Assembly: GCA_964439135.1 (NCBI GenBank)
Contig: CAYTNN010000017.1
Span: 1-33,747, forward strand
DNA length: 33,747 nucleotides
Direction: 5' to 3'
Source: JAFGPJ01 sp964439135
GTDB taxonomy: Bacteria; Planctomycetota; Phycisphaerae; Sedimentisphaerales; Anaerobacaceae
Of this stretch, positions 16,323 to 24,216 are shown piece by piece. Each line of letters starts with the position of its first letter. The first letter of the stretch is position 1. Made by a program: the position numbers and the translations under genes. The notes below the pieces were generated by a model, which saw nothing but the letters and a program-made list of their open reading frames with translations, ran no database searches and was not told where the DNA came from.

Positions 16323-17363
16323 GTGAAGCATATCGTGAATCGTGATTCGCATTCCACAGGATGCCTTGCGGCAGAGCTAATTTACGTAATTGCGGGCAAA
16401 GATGATTCTCTTGTCAGCTCTCAGTGCCAGGAGCTTCTCGACGGGCTTTTGGAGCCATCGCAAAGAGCTACGGGACTCTTTGACGCCGAAGCGGCTTCGG
16501 TCTCGGCATCAGATGTGCTGGATGAATTGCGGACAGCCCCTTTTCTAACCGGCAAACGAGTCGTTCGTATAAAGGGAGCCGATGAATTCATATCCAGGAA
16601 CCGTCCGCTGCTCGAAAAATATTTCGATAATCCCTGCCCCACGGGACGACTAATATTGACCGTCAAGTTGTGGGATTCACGCACCAAACTTGCAAAGAAA
16701 CTTCCGAAGGTAGGCAAACTTATCAGTGCCGCCCCGCCATCTCGCAAGGAGCTGCCATATCGGTTGATGGATTATGCAAAAGATGCGCACGATAAAAAGC
16801 TAAATCTGACTACGGCAATATTTCTAATTGAACTTTCCGGCGACGGACTAACTCGTTTATACAGTGAAATCGACAAGCTGGCTTTGTACGCTGGCGATCA
16901 GAACATCATAACACAAAGGCATATCGAGTCACTCATAGGTCATAATCGTTTATTCAGCGCCTTTGCCGTGATAGATGCGATCATCGCCGGCAACGCCGGG
17001 GTGGCGATAGAGCGTTTAAGAGGCATGTTCGCGGCAGATAAATCGACCGAGTACACCGTCGTCGGCGCCTTCGCATATCATATCCGAAAAATGTTCGACG
17101 CCAAGATCCTGCTTGATAAAGGTGTGCAGCAACGTCAAATCGAAAACAGGCTGCGAATATGGGGCGACACGAACGCTTTTTTCGCACACCTTCGGCAAAT
17201 GAGCCTGAAACAAATCGGCAAATACCTCCAGCAATTGGGCGAAACCGACTACGAAATTAAGACCGGCCAAACTCAGGCAAGAGTGGCGATGGAGCAATTG
17301 GTGCTAAAGTTGTGTCGAGGGCGTCCCGCCCTCGAATCGCGGGCTGGAAGCCCGCGACACTAA
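16323..17363 (+). CDS. holA: DNA polymerase III delta subunit (clamp-loader, HolA-like)
   Basis: The 346-residue protein fits the delta subunit that opens the sliding clamp. LIYVIAGKDDSLV starts the first domain, with DVLDELRTAPFLTGKRVVRIKGAD and LILTVKLWDSRTKLAKKL. The later LYSEIDKLALYAG and the helical collar with ETDYEIKTGQ are typical of DNA_pol3_delta. The GTG start is only 4 bases after the gyrA stop, so translation is probably coupled and the gyrA promoter may serve both. The last 17 or so residues (RGRPALESRAGSPRH) are encoded by a double-hairpin repeat, not by ancestral holA sequence. The gene end overlaps the convergent DUF1848 gene by 60 bases. Confidence 0.82.
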   Translation: MKHIVNRDSHSTGCLAAELIYVIAGKDDSLVSSQCQELLDGLLEPSQRATGLFDAEAASVSASDVLDELRTAPFLTGKRVVRIKGADEFISRNRPLLEKYFDNPCPTGRLILTVKLWDSRTKLAKKLPKVGKLISAAPPSRKELPYRLMDYAKDAHDKKLNLTTAIFLIELSGDGLTRLYSEIDKLALYAGDQNIITQRHIESLIGHNRLFSAFAVIDAIIAGNAGVAIERLRGMFAADKSTEYTVVGAFAYHIRKMFDAKILLDKGVQQRQIENRLRIWGDTNAFFAHLRQMSLKQIGKYLQQLGETDYEIKTGQTQARVAMEQLVLKLCRGRPALESRAGSPRH

Positions 17364-18272
17364 AGCAAGCCATTCTTCAGACTGGGGTTTGGTGAAACCT
17401 AAAAAGGCCGACTCTTTATCGTGATTGTCAAATGCTTTGCAGGCCCTATGCTTGTTTACATTGGCATAGCAGTAAACACAGCCGTGCGGGCAGGTGTCGT
17501 AGGTGCCGATATCGGTGCTTTCCGTGCAGCCGCATTCTTTCCTTGTCGGCTTTTCTTTATACGCAAGTCCCTCGGGAAAGAATAAGCTCTCAATAACACT
17601 GCCGTCTATACAATGGCCTTTGTGGATGCAGTCGTTTACTAAATAATCGCCGCAGCATGAAAACATCCGCATGCCGTGACGTTTCGCGATCTCGGACAAT
17701 TCGTTCGCCATATCGATTTTGAAATCTTCGCTGCAATTTGTGATTTTCACGCCTGCGGTTCTTTCGAGCTCTTCGAAACTGCGTTTAACCTTGCCGTATT
17801 CTGTCACGAAGCTAAAGTAACAGCGTTCAACCAGACCCTCGAACTCAGATGCAAGCTCTTCGAAAGCTCTGATGTAAAAGTCACGGTCACAAACGCTGGA
17901 AATAATGATCGGATCGAAGCGCCAGTTTATATGCTGCGGTGAATATGTTCTGCTGAGCTGCTTTAGGCCTTCAATCGCTGCTTGTCTTTCCACGTTGCTT
18001 TCAAAGACACCCGGCAGAGCGGTAACGGTGTAGTTGAAATAGAATTTGTACCCCATCTGGTCGATAACTTTCAGGCTCTCAAGGAAGGGACTGAAATTCT
18101 TGGACCAGAACACAAAGCACACAACGTCTTCGGGCTTTAGCAATACGATATATTTTCGCCCCCCGAACGGATTTACCACGCCGGCAAAACCTTCTTTGAG
18201 CCGGCGTATAAACCACTCGCCGTAAAACGCGGGGATATCGGTTCTGCGAGATACTGAAATAATTCTTTTCAT
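17304..18272 (-). CDS. DUF1848 family protein with C-terminal cysteine cluster
   Basis: The 322-residue protein opens RIISVSRRTDIPAFYGEWF, then VVNPFGGRKY, VVCFVFWSKN, FNYTVTALPG and INWRFDPI. This is the order characteristic of DUF1848. A Cys-rich region at about 245-281 (ECGCTESTDIGTYDTC and CVYCYAN) looks like an Fe-S cluster site; further Cys occur in FSCCGDYLVNDCIHKGHC. The biochemical role of the family is not established; the fold is thought to resemble radical-SAM-like barrels. The C-terminal tail VSRASSPRFEGGTPSTQL comes from the repeat shared with the holA end. The ATG at 18272 has no clear ribosome site. Confidence 0.85.
   Translation of the reverse strand: MKRIISVSRRTDIPAFYGEWFIRRLKEGFAGVVNPFGGRKYIVLLKPEDVVCFVFWSKNFSPFLESLKVIDQMGYKFYFNYTVTALPGVFESNVERQAAIEGLKQLSRTYSPQHINWRFDPIIISSVCDRDFYIRAFEELASEFEGLVERCYFSFVTEYGKVKRSFEELERTAGVKITNCSEDFKIDMANELSEIAKRHGMRMFSCCGDYLVNDCIHKGHCIDGSVIESLFFPEGLAYKEKPTRKECGCTESTDIGTYDTCPHGCVYCYANVNKHRACKAFDNHDKESAFLGFTKPQSEEWLALVSRASSPRFEGGTPSTQL
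17312..17360. repeat. Double-hairpin palindromic repeat in a convergent gene overlap
   Basis: Two adjacent perfect hairpins are present: stem 17316-17322/17328-17334 (CGAGGGC/GCCCTCG) and stem 17337-17345/17349-17357 (TCGCGGGCT/AGCCCGCGA). The ends GTGTCG and CGACAC also pair with each other. The unit matches the dispersed 'CRGRPALESRAGSPR' type repeat seen in many bacteria. It is read through in both flanking genes and could act as a bidirectional 3' end structure. Confidence 0.75.
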
Positions 18273-18361
18273 AACAGTTCAATCTTCAAATCTGTGCATT
18301 GCGCTAAATCTTATGGAACAATTGCTTCGAGCACAAGCATATTCCCTATCCGGTAAATACC

Positions 18362-18390
18362 TTGACCTCTGGACGGGATTCTATTAAATT
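18362..18390 (+). promoter_or_regulatory. Possible promoter of the DUF1593 gene
   Basis: TTGACC at 18362-18367 is followed after 17 bases by TAAATT (18385-18390). A better -10 match, TATTAA at 18382, has only a 14-base spacer. Confidence 0.35.
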
Positions 18391-18452
18391 TTGGCTATAC
18401 AGAAATTCGATCGCCCAAGATGGAATTCTATGGTCTATGCTCGAGTCTAAAT

Positions 18453-19871
18453 ATGGAACGTTTGCTTTTCATGCTTATTGTTTTAATGATGTTTCACAAA
18501 AGCGTCGCCGGACAGGAGATCGTTTTCGAACACCTTGAAAAGCCGCGCGTGATTGTGCTGACCGATATCACAAACGAGCCGGATGATGAGCAGTCGATGG
18601 TGCGTTTTCTGGTTTATTCGAACGAATACGACGTCGAGGGCTTAATAGCGACAACATCAGTCTGGCTTAGAGATAAGGTTCGACCTGAAAAGATCCGTGA
18701 GCGAATCGAGGCGTACGGCAAGGTTCGTAAGAATCTCTTAAAGCACGCGCCGGGCTATCCGACCACCGAACGTCTGCTTAGCGTCACCAGGGCCGGGCTG
18801 CCCGAGTTCGGCATGGAAGGTGTCGGGCCCGGCAAAAGCTCCGAAGGTTCACGCCACATCATCGAGGTTGTTGACGGGCCGGACAAGCGTCCGGTCTGGG
18901 TAAGCATCTGGGGCGGCGCCAACTGTCTGGCTCAGGCACTTTGGGATGTCAAGTATACCCGTAGTCGGCAACAACTGGATGATTTCGTCTCCAAACTGCG
19001 AGTATATACAATTTCCGACCAGGATAACGCCGGACGCTGGATGCACATAACGTTTCCGAATCTTTTCTACATCGTCACGCCCAGCGAGGTGGGCCACCAT
19101 GAATACTATAAGGCCACGTGGACGGGCATTTCCGGCGACCGCCAGTATAAAAACGGCCCCTTCCACAAATTCGAGCTGGTCGACAATCCCTGGCTCGAAC
19201 AAAATGTCATCAGGGGCCACGGCCCGCTCGGCGCGCTTTATCCGAAACTGAAATTCATCATGGAAGGTGACACGCCCTCGTTCATCGGCCTGATCAGTAA
19301 CGGGCTGGGCAGCCGAATCAGCCCTTCGTACGGAGGCTGGGGCGGACGTTATGTCCTCTGCCAAACGTACGCCGAGACGCGAGAAATCTGGACGAGCGCG
19401 CGAGGCGCTCAGGATACTGTCATCGCGGAAAACGGCATCGAATATACATCTGACCAGGCGACCATCTGGAGATGGCGGGAGGCCTACCAGTATGATTTCG
19501 CCGCCCGAATGGACTGGTGCGTGGCCGAAACGTTCAAAGCAGCCAACCACAATCCGGTAGCCGCTTTAAACAATGACAAAAGCATGGCCGTGGCTAACAT
19601 AACTGTCAAACCCGGAGAAACAGTCCAACTAAGTGCAGCCGGGACATCCGATCCGGACGGAGACAAGCTTTCCTTCCGCTGGTTCGTCTACAAGGAAGCA
19701 GGTGACTATGCCGGCACAATCAGCATTCAAAACAGCGATGCCAAAGAAGCAAGCTTTGCAGCTCCCGAGGTGAGTCAGGTACAAAGAATTCACGTTATTC
19801 TCGAAGTAAAAGACGACGGCGAACCCAATCTGTACAGCTATCGCAGAATAATTGTCACTGTTGAACCGTAA
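18453..19871 (+). CDS. DUF1593 nucleoside-hydrolase-like secreted protein
   Basis: From the ATG at 18453 the protein has 472 residues and a clean signal peptide (MERLLFMLIVLMMFHKSVAG). An in-frame ATG at 18420 would add 11 residues ahead of it; neither has a clear ribosome site. The first domain (about 25-375) opens PRVIVLTDITNEPDDEQSMVRFL, the DUF1593 counterpart of the Asp cluster of nucleoside hydrolases, with VWVSIWGGANCLAQAL further on. The C-terminal 90 residues form an Ig-like DUF1593 C-domain (AAGTSDPDGDKLSFRWFVY). The family is often mislabelled cellulose-binding; the reaction is unproven, though N- or O-glycoside hydrolysis is plausible. It converges with the next gene across 18 bases. 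Confidence 0.85.
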   Translation: MERLLFMLIVLMMFHKSVAGQEIVFEHLEKPRVIVLTDITNEPDDEQSMVRFLVYSNEYDVEGLIATTSVWLRDKVRPEKIRERIEAYGKVRKNLLKHAPGYPTTERLLSVTRAGLPEFGMEGVGPGKSSEGSRHIIEVVDGPDKRPVWVSIWGGANCLAQALWDVKYTRSRQQLDDFVSKLRVYTISDQDNAGRWMHITFPNLFYIVTPSEVGHHEYYKATWTGISGDRQYKNGPFHKFELVDNPWLEQNVIRGHGPLGALYPKLKFIMEGDTPSFIGLISNGLGSRISPSYGGWGGRYVLCQTYAETREIWTSARGAQDTVIAENGIEYTSDQATIWRWREAYQYDFAARMDWCVAETFKAANHNPVAALNNDKSMAVANITVKPGETVQLSAAGTSDPDGDKLSFRWFVYKEAGDYAGTISIQNSDAKEASFAAPEVSQVQRIHVILEVKDDGEPNLYSYRRIIVTVEP

Positions 19872-19889
19872 GCAGGAAGATTTTCTGCT

Positions 19890-22472
19890 TCAAACGAAAA
19901 AGCAGATGACTTTCCGAGAAGTGATGTCACTGATGATCCGAAGTTTTCGATCGTGCATTTCGTAGAGCCCGACCACATCGGCATACTTGCCGCTTTCGGG
20001 CAGAACTTCAGTCAGTCGATTGGGCATCTCATCGAGCTTTGCTTTATTGAAAGCGGTGCCGGGCTTTCCCGGAAAAAGTGCGACATAAAAAATATCTCCC
20101 TCGACTAAATCCTGGAAGAAGTGGGTTCCATAGGATAGTTCCGGCATCAGGTTGCCGCCTTCATACGCGATCTCCGCAAGGACGGCGAATTTGTTGATTT
20201 CATGAAAGCTGACAGGAACTCCGAGACTCGGCGTGGTTGTCCCCCATCTGCCCGGCCCAAAAAGAATAGCCGGTTCGGCGTCTTTCGTCGTGATTTGCCT
20301 GTTGAGTTCGCCTACCAGCCTGGCAATGTCATATTTTCCGGAAAGCGGCAAATCGATATATGCTTTCGGATCGACATAAATCACTTTTTTTATATCCTGA
20401 CAAATACCGCCGCCCATGAAGTTACCTTCGCATGAAAATAAAATCTTCTCCGGATCGGTCTGTTCAGGAATATCAACCTGGCTCTTTTGGCCTCTGGTCT
20501 GTAGAGGCCGGCATTGCAGCAAATTGATCAGGGGTTTCTGATCATGGGTGAAGTTTACGGTGAATTCTATGTCAACCGGATATTGATAGTGGCTTTCCAG
20601 AACCTTCAGGATATTCTGCATAATTTGGGTGAAGGATGTCTCGGTCAGCAGTTTTTCGAATGTAATTAGCCAGTATTCTGTGTTACCTCTGCCCTTCTGT
20701 CTGTCCTGCCTTGCCAACTGGTAATCCCGTTCTGCGACAAGCTCCAGCCTGACATCCGACTTTTCAGCTAAAAGCTGCTGAAAAGAAATCGTTCGAAAAG
20801 TGTTTTTCTTGGTATCGAGCAGGTCCACGTTATGCTGCGAGTACTTTCGAACGTCATCCATCCCGTAGAGGGGCCTGACAAGAGGCTCATCGAGCGCTAT
20901 GATTCTGGGGTAATCATCCTCCACGCGATTGACTGCCCGTGTGCCCAGCCCAAAGACAAGTCTCAGCATCCCGGCTTCCGGGTTCAGGTCCGGTTTCCAC
21001 ACAAAGGCGTTATGTGACATGCCAACGCCCGCCAGATCCGGAAAAAAATAACCGTTTCGGTACGAACCGGAAACACGCTGCACTAACAAGGCCATCTGCT
21101 CATCCTGTTGATCGAGCCCTCTTTGTAACCGGTACGTCAGGGCGTCTTGGCTCATCGTGCTGGCATAAACCGTTCGCACAGCTTCTTCAAAATCCGCATA
21201 CCGCTGCTCGGGATCGCCCTGATTGACACAAAAGATACTTTCGTACTTGCCCGCAAAGGCGTTGCCAAAGGCATCTTCAAGCAGACTGCTCGACCGAACA
21301 ATGATCGGCGACTGCCCGAAATACTCAATCATTTCCTGAAACTGCTCTCGTATCTGGTCAGGAAATTTACCTTTGAGAAGTCTTTCCCTGAGTTCCACTG
21401 CAACCTTGAAATAACCTTCTTTAGTCTTCTGCTCAACCCGCAGCTTCCAGCATCCGTTCTCCACAAGATACGTGTAGAAAACATCCGAGCCGACATAAAA
21501 TGAGTCGTGCGGTTCGAGGTGCCTGCTCAAATCGAACTCATCCTTAGCGACGATTTTGTTGGCAAGCAGCATCCCGACTGCCTTACCCCCGATGAATCCA
21601 GTCCCGACGAGTCTGCTTTTGATGGCACACAAATCTCCAAGCGTAAAATGCTTCGTAGCCAGCGACAAAATTCGTTCATCCCGGCCAATCATGATCTTGC
21701 AGAGGCGCTTGACCATCTCCTGCATGTCCCGTTTTGAGGTATCCGGCTGCATGGAGACTTCAGCCGATTGGGAAAAAAGCGTGTCCCAATAATCAATCGC
21801 TCGTTCGGCGGGTTTTAGCCCTCGTTCGGAAATATACGAAAGCAGCTTAGTGGCATCGATACTGCTTGTGATCGGCACGAATCCACCATTATTCTGCAGG
21901 TGTGCCAGGAACATCGTAGGGGAGTAACGTTTCCAGACTTTCAAAGGGTGTAGATAATTTTTGCCCTCGACGTTGTAAAGGTCCAGCAGAAGCTGCGTGG
22001 TCTCCCGTATACGAGCGATTGTCTTGAATGAATGACGGTTTCGAAGAAGCGCAAAATACGCGATCGTATCAAGCTCGAACAGGTACGGGCAGGTCACCAT
22101 GAAGAAGTTGCCTATCATCAAATCGGTAGCCCATGCGTCGAGCAGATGCGAAAGGCAATCGAAAACGTAATACGCCTCTTTGCCCTCGCCGGCTATGATA
22201 GCATGAACCTGCGTGGTAAACGCCTCAAAACCGCTGCCTGCGTCCAGATTGTAAATTCTGACGCCTGCACCGGGTTTCACCAGGGGCTGATGGTCGGCAA
22301 ACCGCATATACACCAGCCGGCGCTGCTGCTGCTTCGCTCTTTCAACATAGGGATCGACAAAGGCGGCAAAATTCTCGATGCGATCCACCTGCCAGACCAC
22401 GTTGTCGCCCTTTTGCAGACCGGTCAAGACCGTGTCAAGACCGTCAATTCCTGTACTCGCCCAACCAGCCAT
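19890..22472 (-). CDS. KaiC-like domain fused to PEP-synthase-type (PPDK-N) ATP-grasp domain
   Basis: The 860-residue protein has an N-terminal domain (about 1-235) shaped like KaiC/RecA-type modules: GIDGLDTVLTGLQKGDNVVW, later YYVFDCLSHLLDAWATDL at the Walker B position. Where KaiC has GxPGTGKT it reads QVDRIENFAAF, so there is no Walker A. Residues about 285-660 are a PPDK-N/PEP-synthase-type ATP-grasp: GFIGGKAVGML, PIIVRSSSLLEDAFGNAFAGK, LRLVFGLGTRAV and the closing INLLQCRPLQT. A C-terminal part (730-860) carries FGPGRWGTTTPSLGVP and SYGTHFFQDLVEGD, known from COG0574 relatives. The phospho-His swivel and the PEP-binding barrel of real PEP synthase are absent. Function is unknown: perhaps ATP-dependent phosphotransfer or sensing. 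gdhA lies upstream on the same strand with a likely terminator between. Confidence 0.8.
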   Translation of the reverse strand: MAGWASTGIDGLDTVLTGLQKGDNVVWQVDRIENFAAFVDPYVERAKQQQRRLVYMRFADHQPLVKPGAGVRIYNLDAGSGFEAFTTQVHAIIAGEGKEAYYVFDCLSHLLDAWATDLMIGNFFMVTCPYLFELDTIAYFALLRNRHSFKTIARIRETTQLLLDLYNVEGKNYLHPLKVWKRYSPTMFLAHLQNNGGFVPITSSIDATKLLSYISERGLKPAERAIDYWDTLFSQSAEVSMQPDTSKRDMQEMVKRLCKIMIGRDERILSLATKHFTLGDLCAIKSRLVGTGFIGGKAVGMLLANKIVAKDEFDLSRHLEPHDSFYVGSDVFYTYLVENGCWKLRVEQKTKEGYFKVAVELRERLLKGKFPDQIREQFQEMIEYFGQSPIIVRSSSLLEDAFGNAFAGKYESIFCVNQGDPEQRYADFEEAVRTVYASTMSQDALTYRLQRGLDQQDEQMALLVQRVSGSYRNGYFFPDLAGVGMSHNAFVWKPDLNPEAGMLRLVFGLGTRAVNRVEDDYPRIIALDEPLVRPLYGMDDVRKYSQHNVDLLDTKKNTFRTISFQQLLAEKSDVRLELVAERDYQLARQDRQKGRGNTEYWLITFEKLLTETSFTQIMQNILKVLESHYQYPVDIEFTVNFTHDQKPLINLLQCRPLQTRGQKSQVDIPEQTDPEKILFSCEGNFMGGGICQDIKKVIYVDPKAYIDLPLSGKYDIARLVGELNRQITTKDAEPAILFGPGRWGTTTPSLGVPVSFHEINKFAVLAEIAYEGGNLMPELSYGTHFFQDLVEGDIFYVALFPGKPGTAFNKAKLDEMPNRLTEVLPESGKYADVVGLYEMHDRKLRIISDITSRKVICFFV

Positions 22473-22573
22473 AGACCAACCTTGCTAATTTGCCTGTCGT
22501 ATCCTGTTTGAAAAATGGGCAGGGACACAAATTCCTGTATTCCCCGCCCTTATATAATCGTATAGGGATCGCC

Positions 22574-22626
22574 GAATAAAAAATTAACGCCCTGTCTTAT
22601 GCTAAGATCATACTCATCATCAGGGC
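22574..22626 (-). terminator. Probable terminator of gdhA
   Basis: On the minus strand GCCCTG (22626-22621) pairs with CAGGGC (22594-22589). An inner TATG/CATA stem sits in the loop, and the T-rich GTTAATTTTTTATT follows. It starts 59 bases beyond the gdhA stop. The rest of the 212-base gap holds no gene. Confidence 0.5.
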
Positions 22627-22684
22627 AAGATTTCTTACTCAATAACTCGCAAGTGGAAAACAAATTATCACGTGCCAGCTTGAA

Positions 22685-24031
22685 TTACACGAGTCCCTGG
22701 TCGAGCATAGCGTCGGCGACCTTCACGAAACCGGCGATATTGGCGCCCATTACGAGATTGCTCGGCTGCCCATACTCTTCGGCTGCATCATATGCCTGCT
22801 TATGAATAGCAATCATAATGTTGTGCAGTCGCTCGTCGACCTCTTCGCGAGTCCATGACAACCGCATTGAGTTCTGTGACATTTCCAGTCCCGAGGTTGC
22901 TACGCCACCCGCATTTGCGGCCTTGCCGGGACCGTACATGATCTTCTTATCAATGAATTGCTCGATTGCCTCAGGAGTACTCGGCATGTTGGCGCCTTCT
23001 GCAACAAGAGTACAGCCATTCTTGAGAAGAGTTGTTGCATCTTCTCCGCTAATCTCATTCTGCGTTGCACTGGGGAACGCACAATCGCATTTGATGCCCC
23101 AGGGTCGTTTACCCTCAAGATACTTGACGCTGTATTTGTCGGCGTATTCCTTGATGCGCCCGCGTCTAACGTTCTTCAGGTCCATTACGAAGGCGAGCTT
23201 CTCAGCGTCGATACCGTCCGGATCGTGGATTGTCCCGCTGGAGTCGGAAAGGCTGACAACCTTTGCACCGAGCTGATTGAGTTTTTCAACCGTGTATTGT
23301 GCAACATTTCCGGAGCCGGAGACGGTACAAATCTTACCCTTGAAATCCTGGCCGCGTGTTTTCAGCATTTCTTCGGCAAAATACACACAGCCGTACCCTG
23401 TGGCCTCAGGCCGTATCAGCGAACCGCCACAGTTCAGGGCCTTGCCGGTTAATACGCCGGTAAACTCATTGCGGACGCGTTTATACTGGCCGAACAGAAA
23501 GCCGATTTCACGCCCGCCAACGCCGATATCACCCGCAGGGACATCGGTATCCGGGCCGATATGCCGGCTCAGCTCGGTCATGAAGCTCTGGCAAAAGCGC
23601 ATCACTTCGTTATCGCTCTTGCCCTTCGGATCAAAGTCCGAGCCTCCCTTGCCTCCGCCCATCGGCAGAGTCGTGAGAGAATTCTTGAATACCTGCTCGA
23701 ATCCGAGAAACTTCAGGATGCTCGCATTAACTGTCGGATGGAATCTCAGGCCACCCTTGTACGGGCCAAGCGCGCTGTTGAACTCAAACCGGAGCCCGCG
23801 ATTGACGTGAACGTTGCCCTTGTCATCCTGCCATGGCACCCGGAACATAATCTGCCGTTCCGGTTCCACAATTCTGTCAAGGATTCTCGCTTCTACGTAT
23901 TCCGGATGCTTATCGAGGACGGGGCCTAAAGAATCAAGAACTTCTTTTACTGCCTGTAGAAATTCGACCTCACCGGTATTACGTCTTTGAACTTGTTCGT
24001 AAACTCCCTGTATAATGGTGTTTGCTGCCAT
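22685..24031 (-). CDS. gdhA: NADP-type glutamate dehydrogenase
   Basis: The 448-residue enzyme interconverts 2-oxoglutarate plus ammonium and glutamate, the low-affinity ammonium assimilation route. Length and alignment match the hexameric class I enzyme: substrate Lys92 in GPYKGGLRFHP, catalytic Lys128 in MGGGKGGSDFDPKG, then DVPAGDIGVGGREIGF. The Rossmann loop VSGSGNVAQYT with SDSSG after its second strand is typical of NADP use. The ATG at 24031 has AGGAG about 10 bases upstream. It is transcribed away from a LysR gene with a dyad-rich 185-base region between, so control by that regulator is likely but unproven. Confidence 0.95.
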   Translation of the reverse strand: MAANTIIQGVYEQVQRRNTGEVEFLQAVKEVLDSLGPVLDKHPEYVEARILDRIVEPERQIMFRVPWQDDKGNVHVNRGLRFEFNSALGPYKGGLRFHPTVNASILKFLGFEQVFKNSLTTLPMGGGKGGSDFDPKGKSDNEVMRFCQSFMTELSRHIGPDTDVPAGDIGVGGREIGFLFGQYKRVRNEFTGVLTGKALNCGGSLIRPEATGYGCVYFAEEMLKTRGQDFKGKICTVSGSGNVAQYTVEKLNQLGAKVVSLSDSSGTIHDPDGIDAEKLAFVMDLKNVRRGRIKEYADKYSVKYLEGKRPWGIKCDCAFPSATQNEISGEDATTLLKNGCTLVAEGANMPSTPEAIEQFIDKKIMYGPGKAANAGGVATSGLEMSQNSMRLSWTREEVDERLHNIMIAIHKQAYDAAEEYGQPSNLVMGANIAGFVKVADAMLDQGLV

Positions 24032-24080
24032 TATCCTGATCTCCTATAGCTAAAGTGTTAAAATTCTGCTTTCATTAACC

Positions 24081-24203
24081 GTTAGAATAAGTTAGACTAA
24101 TAAAAAAATCAAAAAAAAGGATTTCACACGCCAATTTTGTGAATTGATGATTATCCGTTATAGATCATCGCACGGCAACCTATAAATGGTAATAAAGTTT
24201 ATA
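24081..24203. promoter_or_regulatory. Divergent gdhA-lysR control region with dyads
   Basis: Between the two starts (24032-24216) I see a tandem 10-bp repeat GTTAGA-x-TAA (24081-24100), TTCACA-N9-TGTGAA (24123-24143), GATGAT-N12-ATCATC (24146-24169) and TATAAA-N11-TTTATA (24181-24203). The last ends 13 bases before the LysR start. LysR proteins typically bind dyads of this size, and the last dyad would suit autorepression. The AAGGA at 24203-24207 is the LysR ribosome site. Confidence 0.5.
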
Positions 24204-24216
24204 AGGACAGCTTATA

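Noticed and set aside
19870..19890. Hairpin AAGCAG/CTGCTT between two convergent genes
   Set aside because: The stem is about 9 bp with a wobble, it overlaps the minus-gene stop, and no T-tract follows on either strand.
24081..24100. Tandem 10-bp repeat as a possible CRISPR or VNTR
   Set aside because: Only two imperfect units without spacers; it is better read as part of the gdhA-lysR control region.
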